Shown in pieces: positions 6,881-12,123 of a stretch of DNA of 12,123 bases. A program made the position numbers and the translations under genes. This DNA comes from Fimenecus sp045613585. Its GTDB lineage: Bacteria > Bacillota > Clostridia > Oscillospirales > Acutalibacteraceae. The stretch spans positions 1 through 12,123 of the forward strand of contig JAZLBG010000062.1 in assembly GCA_045613585.1 (NCBI GenBank). The letters are read 5' to 3'. The notes under the pieces were generated by a model, which ran no database searches, was not told the origin of the DNA, and was given only the letters and a program-made list of their open reading frames with translations. How positions within the stretch are numbered: the first letter of the stretch is position 1; every line of letters begins with the position of its first letter.

Positions 6881-9367
6881 ATGACACAATTTAATATTAC
6901 AGGTATGAGCTGTGCTGCTTGTGTTGCTCGTGTTGAAAAAGCTGTAAATGCAGTTGATGGCGTAAACTCTTGTTCAGTCAGTCTTCTCACCAACTCAATG
7001 GGTGTTGAAGGAAATATTGACCCTCAAAAAATAATTTCTGCAGTTGAAAATGCAGGTTACGGTGCAACTCTTAAAGATAACAAAAATGCACCGTCAAAGA
7101 CAAAAGATGACGATGCGTTAAAAGATACTGAAACACCAAAACTCAAAAAACGCTTAATAGCATCATTAGGATTTTTAGTAGTTTTAATGTATATCTCAAT
7201 GGGGCATATAATGTGGGGTTGGTGGTTACCTGAAATCCTTGCAACAAACCCACTTGCAATTGGTCTTTGTGAATTGCTTTTAACAATTATTGTAATGGTT
7301 ATCAACCGAAAATTCTTTATAAACGGATTCAAAGGGCTTTTACATAAATCGCCCAATATGGACACTTTAGTTGCTCTCGGCTCAGGCGCATCGTTTGTGT
7401 ATAGTACTTATGTGCTTTTCAAAATGACAACTGTCAGTGGTGAAATGGCTCATCATTATCTGCACGAATTCTATTTTGAGTCTGCTGCAATGATTTTAAC
7501 GCTCATTACCGTTGGCAAAATGCTTGAAGCAAGGTCAAAAGGCAAAACCACAAATGCACTTAAATCCTTAATGAAATTAGCACCTAAAACTGCAGTAGTT
7601 TTGGTGGATGGAGTTGAAAAGGAAATACCCATTGAGGATGTGAAAATTGGTGATATTTTCATTGTCCGTCCAGGTGAACAGATTTCAGTTGATGGTGTAA
7701 TTATTGACGGCCACACTGCAGTTGATGAATCTGCCCTTACAGGTGAGAGTATTCCTATTGATAAATCGGTAGGGGACAAGGTTTCCGGTGGCACAATAAA
7801 TCAATCGGGATTTATTAAATGTAAAGCCTTACGAGTTGGTGAAGATACAACTCTTTCACAGATTATAAAAATGGTTAGCGATGCGGCTGCCACAAAGGCA
7901 CCAATTGCAAAAATTGCCGATAAAGTTTCAGGCGTATTTGTGCCCGTAGTAATTACAATTGCAATTGTTACAACTGTTGGTTGGTTACTTGGTGGGCAAA
8001 GTGTTGGTTATGCCCTTGCTCGCGGAATTTCGGTGCTTGTAATCAGTTGTCCTTGCGCATTAGGGCTTGCAACACCTGTTGCCATTATGGTTGGTAATGG
8101 TGTTGGCGCTAAAAATGGTATTCTTTTCAAAACTGCAGTTTCACTTGAAGAAACGGGCAGAATAAATACAGTAGTTCTTGATAAAACAGGTACCATTACT
8201 GAGGGTAAGCCTAAAGTTACTGATATAATTTCAATAGATACAACAGAAGAGCAATTATTGAATTTTGCTTATTCACTTGAAGTGAAAAGTGAACATCCAT
8301 TAGCAAAAGCCATAATAGAAAAAGGTAATGAACTTAATATTTCTGCAACAGAAATAGAAAATTTCAAAGCACTTTCAGGTAATGGTGTTACTGCAGAATT
8401 ACAAGGCAAAATATTGTATGGTGGTAGCTTTAAATTCATAAGTGAACAGATTTCAGTTGATGAAAATACTATTAAAACTGCTGAAACACTTGCAGAAAAT
8501 GGCAAAACACCACTTTTTTTCAGTATTGATAATAGACTGTTGGGCATAATAGCGGTAGCCGATACAATTAAAGAAGATAGCCCAAAAGCTATTAAAGAAT
8601 TACAAAAATTAGGGCTTAAAGTTGTTATGCTTACGGGTGACAATGAAAAAACTGCCAATGCAATAGGCGATTTGGCAGGTGTTGACGAGATTATTGCAGG
8701 GGTGTTACCTGATGGTAAAGAAAAGGTTATTCGCACCCTTAAAGATACAGGCAAGGTTATGATGGTGGGAGACGGAATTAACGACGCTCCAGCACTTACA
8801 AGAGCCGATATGGGCGTTGCAATAGGTGCAGGGTCAGATGTTGCAATTGAGTCTGCTGATATTGTGTTAATGAATAGCAAACTTTCAGATGTCCCCGCAG
8901 CAATCCGCTTAAGTCGTGCAACACTTAAAAATATTCACGAAAATCTTTTCTGGGCATTTTTCTATAATGCTATTGGAATTCCACTTGCAGCAGGCGTGTT
9001 TATAAATCTTTTCGGTTGGGAATTAAATCCAATGTTTGGTGCAGCAGCAATGAGCCTTTCATCATTCTGTGTAGTATCAAACGCGTTGCGACTTAATTTT
9101 AAAGACATTTATAATAATAAAAATGATAAGAAAATAAAAACAAAAATAAAGGAGAAAAAAGTTATGCAGATTACAATGAAAATCGAAGGTATGATGTGCC
9201 CACACTGTGAGGCAAATGTTAAGAAAACTCTTGAGGGTATTGCAGAAGTACGTGAAGCAATCGTAAGCCATAAAGACGGCACAGCAATTGTTACTCTTGA
9301 CGCAGATTTAGGTGTAGCAACTCTTAAAAAAGCAGTTGAAGAGCAAGGTTATAAGGTAATTGACTAA
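6881..9367 (+). CDS. copA: Copper-translocating P1B-type ATPase with C-terminal CopZ-like domain
   Basis: This 828-aa ATPase should pump monovalent copper out of the cytoplasm. In order: an N-terminal HMA domain (GMSCAAC, C11 and C14), membrane helices from about residue 90, the actuator loop with TGES (287-290), the transport motif CPC (390-392), the phosphorylation site DKTGT (D434), the P1B marker SEHPLA (H472-P473) and the hinge GDGIND (630-635). Normal ATPases end near the residues SNALRLNF. Here the frame continues through a lysine-rich linker into a complete second HMA domain (CPHC, C773 and C776) of 67 residues. That tail has its own ribosome site and ATG (see the entry at 9164). The ATG at 6881 follows AGGTGAG; an in-frame ATG at 6839 lies inside the repeat and is rejected. 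No CopY- or CsoR-type operator is visible. Confidence 0.95.
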   Translation: MTQFNITGMSCAACVARVEKAVNAVDGVNSCSVSLLTNSMGVEGNIDPQKIISAVENAGYGATLKDNKNAPSKTKDDDALKDTETPKLKKRLIASLGFLVVLMYISMGHIMWGWWLPEILATNPLAIGLCELLLTIIVMVINRKFFINGFKGLLHKSPNMDTLVALGSGASFVYSTYVLFKMTTVSGEMAHHYLHEFYFESAAMILTLITVGKMLEARSKGKTTNALKSLMKLAPKTAVVLVDGVEKEIPIEDVKIGDIFIVRPGEQISVDGVIIDGHTAVDESALTGESIPIDKSVGDKVSGGTINQSGFIKCKALRVGEDTTLSQIIKMVSDAAATKAPIAKIADKVSGVFVPVVITIAIVTTVGWLLGGQSVGYALARGISVLVISCPCALGLATPVAIMVGNGVGAKNGILFKTAVSLEETGRINTVVLDKTGTITEGKPKVTDIISIDTTEEQLLNFAYSLEVKSEHPLAKAIIEKGNELNISATEIENFKALSGNGVTAELQGKILYGGSFKFISEQISVDENTIKTAETLAENGKTPLFFSIDNRLLGIIAVADTIKEDSPKAIKELQKLGLKVVMLTGDNEKTANAIGDLAGVDEIIAGVLPDGKEKVIRTLKDTGKVMMVGDGINDAPALTRADMGVAIGAGSDVAIESADIVLMNSKLSDVPAAIRLSRATLKNIHENLFWAFFYNAIGIPLAAGVFINLFGWELNPMFGAAAMSLSSFCVVSNALRLNFKDIYNNKNDKKIKTKIKEKKVMQITMKIEGMMCPHCEANVKKTLEGIAEVREAIVSHKDGTAIVTLDADLGVATLKKAVEEQGYKVID
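9164..9367 (+). CDS. CopZ-like copper chaperone, nested in frame at the 3' end of copA
   Basis: The ATG at codon 762 of copA is preceded by a full Shine-Dalgarno, AAAGGAG (9148-9154), with a 9-nt spacer. Translation from it gives a 67-aa protein starting MQITMKIEGMMCPHC and ending in GYKVID, the size and layout of a free CopZ/HMA chaperone: beta-alpha-beta-beta-alpha-beta, with metal-binding C12 and C15. The 57 bases just before the ATG are almost free of G and C and look like a former intergenic spacer. Either copA and copZ fused by loss of the stop, or one ORF yields both the fusion and a free chaperone. The ribosome site and domain are seen directly; separate production is inference. A sequencing indel restoring two genes is the alternative. 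Confidence 0.6.
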   Translation: MQITMKIEGMMCPHCEANVKKTLEGIAEVREAIVSHKDGTAIVTLDADLGVATLKKAVEEQGYKVID

Positions 9368-9373
9368 CATAGT

Positions 9374-9401
9374 AAGGCGGGAAATTAACCCGCCTTTATT
9401 T
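9374..9401 (+). terminator. Intrinsic terminator after copA
   Basis: An 8-bp stem, AAGGCGGG (9374-9381) with CCCGCCTT (9389-9396), encloses the loop AAATTAA and is followed by TATTTATG. The T tract is short and broken, but the stem is G+C rich and begins 7 nt after the copA stop. Confidence 0.75.
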
Positions 9402-9414
9402 ATGCAAATTGGAG

Positions 9415-9424
9415 TTTGTAGGGG
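9415..9424 (+). repeat. Second exact TTTGTAGGGG copy
   Basis: This is identical to the start of the repeat at 6826-6835. Here no palindrome follows directly; T-rich sequence leads into the larger inverted-repeat element beginning near 9432. It may be a truncated REP copy. Confidence 0.5.
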
Positions 9425-9431
9425 TCTTTTA

Positions 9432-9553
9432 ATTTCTTGTCTCCCCTGAAAGGGGAGATGTCACGAAGTGACAGAGGGGTTATACTCCCAACAAAACAAA
9501 CCCCTCAGTCTCGCATTCGCTCGACAGCTCCCCTTTCAGGGGAGCCGAGAAAA
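9432..9553. repeat. Multi-hairpin inverted-repeat element (MITE/REP-like)
   Basis: Two long imperfect inverted arms, 9441-9481 and 9499-9544, face each other across a 17-bp centre, with weaker matching for about 9 bp beyond each end. Each arm contains its own hairpins. The left arm has CTCCCCT-GAA-AGGGGAG (9441-9457) and TGTCAC-GAA-GTGACA (9459-9473). The right arm has CTCCCCT-TTC-AGGGGAG (9528-9544). GAGGGGTT (9474-9481) pairs with AACCCCTC (9499-9506). It has no convincing coding capacity. From memory, CCCCTCAGTC...CTCCCC blocks of this sort are abundant intergenic repeats in gut Firmicutes. It lies between two convergent genes, each with its own terminator. Confidence 0.8.
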
Positions 9554-9603
9554 TACCTATAAAACAATTCGCCAAACTCAAATTTGTCCAACTAAAAAAA
9601 CAA

Positions 9604-9635
9604 ACCGAACAGACTGGTTTCTGTTCGGTCTTTTT
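9604..9635. terminator. Bidirectional intrinsic terminator, mainly for metA
   Basis: ACCGAACAG (9604-9612) pairs with CTGTTCGGT (9621-9629) around an 8-nt loop. On the minus strand, the metA direction, the stem is followed by TTGTTTTTTT. On the plus strand it is followed by CTTTTTATA. It begins 12 nt beyond the metA stop. Confidence 0.9.
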
Positions 9636-9641
9636 ATACAC

Positions 9642-10559
9642 TTATTTAATTTCATTAACATCATAAGGTGTACGCTGATACACAAAATAGTTAAGCCAAT
9701 TTTGGAACAACAAACTACCAGGGCCACGCCAAGTAAGTGGTGGGGTAAGTCGTGTATCATCATTAGGGAAATAGTTATATGGAATTTTAATGTCTAATCC
9801 CTTATGTAAATCTCTGAAATATTCACGTGCAAGAGTGTCACTGTCATATTCACTGTGACCTGTGCAATAGAAATTTCTGCATTCCATATCGGCTACAATG
9901 TGAACACCTGAAATCTCGGAATAAGAGAGAATCTGCAATTCTTTAACTAATGCAATATCCTCTTTTTTAGTTTCTGTGTGGCGTGAGTGTGGCACATAGA
10001 AAAGGTCACTAAAACCACGAAGAAGTGGGTGATACATATCAAGTGGCTTGTGTGGGAAGATACCAAACATCTTTTCAGGCAACTTGTATTTTGGAATACC
10101 ATAGTGGTAATAAAGAGCCGCCTGAGCTCCCCAACAAATGTGGAATGATGAATAAACGTGACTCTTTGCCCAATCAAATATGGTGCAAAGTTCATCCCAA
10201 TAGTCCACCTCTTCAAAAGGCATCATCTCAACAGGAGCACCTGTAACAATCATACCGTCAAATTTCTGGTCCTTGATGTCATCAAATGTCTTGTAGAATT
10301 TAAGCATATGCTCTTTGCTTGTGTTTTTACTCTCATGAGTAGCAACTTGCAAAAGCTCAATTTCAACCTGCAAAGGTGAGTTACTGAGAAGTCTTAAAAT
10401 CTGAGTTTCAGTTTCAATTTTTGTAGGCATTAAGTTGAGAAGAATGATTTTAAGCGGACGAATGTCCTGAATAGAAGCTCTCTGCTCTGTCATTACGAAA
10501 ATATTCTCCAACTCAAGATTGTGTCTTGCAGGTAATTGGTCATCAATTTTAATAGGCAT
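9642..10559 (-). CDS. metA: Homoserine O-acetyltransferase (MetA family)
   Basis: This 305-aa enzyme activates homoserine by O-acylation in methionine synthesis. It aligns without gaps to the MetA numbering. The catalytic Cys is C142 (HICWGAQ), with H235 and E237 in CTGHSEYD completing the active site, and it opens with the family's usual MPIKI. Residue 111 is Glu (TGAPVE); in this family Glu111 goes with acetyl-CoA use and Gly111 with succinyl-CoA, so I call it an acetyltransferase although databases often say succinyltransferase. The ATG at 10559 follows GAGGTGG with a 5-nt spacer; a GTG three codons upstream overlaps that site and is unlikely. It has its own promoter at 10608-10636 and the terminator at 9604. 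The leader is short and shows no S-box or T-box structure. Confidence 0.95.
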   Translation of the reverse strand: MPIKIDDQLPARHNLELENIFVMTEQRASIQDIRPLKIILLNLMPTKIETETQILRLLSNSPLQVEIELLQVATHESKNTSKEHMLKFYKTFDDIKDQKFDGMIVTGAPVEMMPFEEVDYWDELCTIFDWAKSHVYSSFHICWGAQAALYYHYGIPKYKLPEKMFGIFPHKPLDMYHPLLRGFSDLFYVPHSRHTETKKEDIALVKELQILSYSEISGVHIVADMECRNFYCTGHSEYDSDTLAREYFRDLHKGLDIKIPYNYFPNDDTRLTPPLTWRGPGSLLFQNWLNYFVYQRTPYDVNEIK

Positions 10560-10607
10560 TTCGTCCACCTCAATTCATTTTAATATTTATATAGTACACA
10601 TTTTGGT

Positions 10608-10636
10608 ATTTTAACATAATAAAAAACTAATGTCAA
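10608..10636 (-). promoter_or_regulatory. Near-consensus promoter of metA
   Basis: On the minus strand, TTGACA (10631-10636) is followed after 17 bp by TAAAAT (10608-10613), which is preceded by TGT (an extended -10). Transcription should start about 40 nt upstream of the metA ATG. The space is too short for a SAM riboswitch. Confidence 0.8.
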
Positions 10637-10638
10637 TT

Positions 10639-10838
10639 TTATTTATATTCCTTCAATGCATTGTATTCAATGTAGTTCCAATGATATTCAAAATCAGTTT
10701 GATTACGGATAATGTGGTCGTAATAACCGCGTTGCCATAAAACGTTATCTTTTTCACCTGTTATTTCCCAATACTTTTTTAGTTGTATAGGACTTAAAAT
10801 TTCTTATGACATCTTGTAGGGGCAGGTCTCCTGTCAAG
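10639..10838 (-). pseudogene. Remnant of a REP-associated tyrosine transposase (Y1/IS200-like)
   Basis: Reading from the right on the minus strand, a frame ending at 10639 encodes YWEITGEKDNVLWQRGYYDH, then IIRNQTDFEYHWNYIEYNAL and KEYK, closely matching the C-terminal part of RAYT (TnpA-REP) transposases: LWQR-YYDHIIRN-YI--N. Upstream of an A6 run the coherent sequence continues in another frame as LQDVIRNFKSYTTKK, so a one-base frameshift lies near 10760. The N-terminal HUH half is missing: the gene stops at the tip of the insertion sequence near 10839. Intact relatives cut single-stranded REP hairpins. The conserved YI--NP region reads YNAL, a further sign of decay. It is non-functional as it stands. 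Confidence 0.72.
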
Positions 10839-10841
10839 AGT

Positions 10842-10877
10842 ATGATTGTATACAGTAGTGCAAGATGATTGTATACA
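10842..10877. repeat. Left IS end with duplicated 13-mer
   Basis: ATGATTGTATACA occurs exactly twice, at 10842-10854 and 10865-10877, 23 bp start to start. The right end has the degenerate matching pair on the other strand, TGTATACCATCAT (12074-12086) and TGTTTACTATCAT (12098-12110), 24 bp apart. These are probably transposase binding sites. Confidence 0.65.
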
Positions 10878-10879
10878 CA

Positions 10880-12022
10880 TTACAATCTAGAAATTTTACG
10901 ATTAATGAGTTGTCCTGTTGTATTAGAAAATTCAGCGATTTTGAAGTTTCGATAACAAGCAAAGAAAGAATCCCCATGGGGATTCGGACGGAATTCGATG
11001 TTTTCGTTAATCATAGTTTCACTTAAATAAACTTGCCAACCGTTAAATCTCACATAGCCCCAGCTATTTACTTTAATGACATGGTGTTCTCCACCATATT
11101 CATATTTTTTAATATTATCAATATATGTCCTGTCGCTCGGTATGTAAACCTCGGCAGGACATTTCATTCCTAATGCCTCGTGAGGTCTAATGTTATTGTA
11201 TTTTATTCTCCATTCTTGTAAACCTCTGTCAGCATCAACTATATTGTTAAATTTAGTTTGATTCAATAATTCTGATTTCATAGTTCTATGAAATCTCTCT
11301 ATCTTACCTTGTGTCTGTGGGTGCATAATTCTTCCGTGTATTGGAAGTACATCGTGATTCATTAACCATTTTTCAAAATGAGTATATCCATTTCTAAATC
11401 CTCTAAATGTCCAACCGTTATCAGATAATACAGAATCCGGCATACCGTATTCGTAGAAAGCTTCTCTAAAGCTGTCGGTAACTCCTAATGTATTCGGCTT
11501 TGCAGCTATTTTAATAGAAAATCGTGAGTGGTCATCTAATATATCTAAAGGAAAACATCTTGTTCCGTCGAGCAAAGCAAAATCACCTTTGAAATCTGTT
11601 TGCCACATTTGATTGCATTTATCTCTTTCAAATCTTACAAATGGTTTATGCTTTAATGATTCTTCTTCAGTAATGCAACCATTTCTTTTTAAGATATTAT
11701 TGCAGGTCTTCACACAAGGTAAGTCTTCATATCCTTGATTAACAAGAACCTGACGAATTGTTTTTCCACCCCAAGCAGGATTATCTTTCCTTACAGATAA
11801 AATTAGATTTTCAGTTTCTAAATCTGTTTTATTACTGATATTTTTCCTTGCATGACTTCGGTCTGACAAATCGCTCGTTTCTTTAGCTCTCGCAATCCAT
11901 TTGTATCCTGTTTTTCTTGTTATTCCAAATTCTCGACACAATGAACTGAAATTGCTTGTGCTTTTTGATGCGACGATAAACTCTTTTCTTAATTCTTCCA
12001 CAGTTTTACTCTCCCACGGCAT
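10880..12022 (-). CDS. IS481-family DDE transposase
   Basis: This 380-aa transposase has an N-terminal helix-turn-helix (about 23-42, SNFSSLCREFGITRKTGYKW), a second DNA-binding region to about 120, and an rve integrase core. The core acids are D143 (WQTDFKGDF), D201 (VLSDNGWTFRG) and E242 (QGKIERFHRTMKSE); HPQTQGKIERFH is typical of IS481 and IS3 relatives. A single ORF without a frameshift and the MPWE start favour IS481. The ATG at 12022 follows AAGGAG with an 8-nt spacer; a GTG three codons upstream touches that site. The frame is intact with all catalytic residues, so the element may be active. The C-terminal 90 residues resemble the usual Mu-type tail. Confidence 0.93.
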   Translation of the reverse strand: MPWESKTVEELRKEFIVASKSTSNFSSLCREFGITRKTGYKWIARAKETSDLSDRSHARKNISNKTDLETENLILSVRKDNPAWGGKTIRQVLVNQGYEDLPCVKTCNNILKRNGCITEEESLKHKPFVRFERDKCNQMWQTDFKGDFALLDGTRCFPLDILDDHSRFSIKIAAKPNTLGVTDSFREAFYEYGMPDSVLSDNGWTFRGFRNGYTHFEKWLMNHDVLPIHGRIMHPQTQGKIERFHRTMKSELLNQTKFNNIVDADRGLQEWRIKYNNIRPHEALGMKCPAEVYIPSDRTYIDNIKKYEYGGEHHVIKVNSWGYVRFNGWQVYLSETMINENIEFRPNPHGDSFFACYRNFKIAEFSNTTGQLINRKISRL

Positions 12023-12073
12023 TTCAAACACTCCTTTTCGTGCTTTTCTATGCCTTTTATTTTATCATAAAAC

Positions 12074-12110
12074 TGTATACCATCATCTTACACTACCTGT
12101 TTACTATCAT
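12074..12110. repeat. Right IS end, inverted copy of the left end
   Basis: On the minus strand this reads TATGATAGTAAACAG then GTAGTGTAAGATGATGG then TATACA, matching the left end at 10841-10877 apart from a few substitutions and one extra G. The remaining 13 bases to the window edge may be the outer tip or flanking DNA. Confidence 0.65.
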
Positions 12111-12123
12111 ACTACACTGTACA

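Larger units (their letters stand above)
10839..12113 (-). mobile_element. IS481-family insertion sequence
   Basis: One transposase gene is bounded by imperfect inverted repeats of about 38 bp. The left tip runs from AGTATGATTGTATACAG (10839) to TATACA (10877). The right end reads, on the minus strand, AGTATGATAGTAAACAG (from 12113) to TATACA (12074). Exact tips are uncertain. Both sides have a TGT further out (10832 and 12123), and TGT ends are common in this family, so the element may extend to the window edge. No target duplication could be identified. Confidence 0.75.

Noticed and set aside
8269..8880. Minus-strand open frame of 203 codons inside copA
   Set aside because: It is opposite the nucleotide-binding domain of a clear copA gene; its Ser/Ile/Pro-rich composition is that of an antisense shadow.
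9432..9553. CRISPR array or attachment site
   Set aside because: The repeats are inverted and paired rather than regularly spaced direct repeats, and no integrase or cas gene is nearby.
9468..9797. Plus-strand open frame of 109 codons across the repeat element and the 3' end of metA
   Set aside because: It crosses the inverted-repeat element and a terminator, lies opposite metA, and has no RBS or recognisable domain.
10560..10607. Possible SAM or T-box riboswitch in the metA leader
   Set aside because: The leader from the predicted promoter is only about 40 nt and A+T rich, without the needed stems.

Overview
The window is low-G+C DNA with ATG starts, strong purine-rich ribosome binding sites and short intergenic gaps. 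Together with paired M16 proteases beside lgt, acetyl-type MetA, an SPFH protein and an IS481-family element, this suggests a Clostridia-type Firmicute, perhaps a gut Oscillospiraceae or Ruminococcaceae. That placement is inference from style and gene content, not from a marker gene.

Layout from left to right: (1) the 3' part of a prohibitin/SPFH membrane-protein gene on the plus strand, cut by the window edge. (2) A bidirectional terminator, then a convergent minus-strand radical SAM gene of unknown substrate with a good promoter of its own. (3) A divergent promoter region feeding a tight plus-strand run: an M16 protease-like protein without the zinc motif, an M16 protease with it, lgt (lipoprotein lipidation) and folD (one-carbon folate metabolism). 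Two of these junctions are 8-nt overlaps. (4) After a short REP-like hairpin that could also terminate transcription, a copper P-type ATPase gene. Its 3' end carries a complete CopZ-like chaperone in frame, preceded by its own ribosome binding site and ATG. (5) A terminator, a hairpin-rich inverted-repeat element of about 120 bp, and another bidirectional terminator. (6) Minus-strand metA with a near-consensus promoter. (7) A decayed fragment of a REP-associated tyrosine transposase, abutting an IS481-family insertion sequence whose right end lies at or near the window edge.

Most genes are housekeeping. The M16 pair resembles the B. subtilis YmfF/YmfH pair. Lgt adds diacylglycerol to lipoproteins, FolD supplies formyl- and methylene-folates, MetA feeds methionine synthesis, and CopA/CopZ handle copper. 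I see no phage, CRISPR, toxin-antitoxin or defence system. The points most worth a second look are the CopA-CopZ fusion with its internal start, the radical SAM protein with a second CX3CX2C motif at its C-terminus, and the cluster of repeats and transposase remnants between 9400 and 12123.
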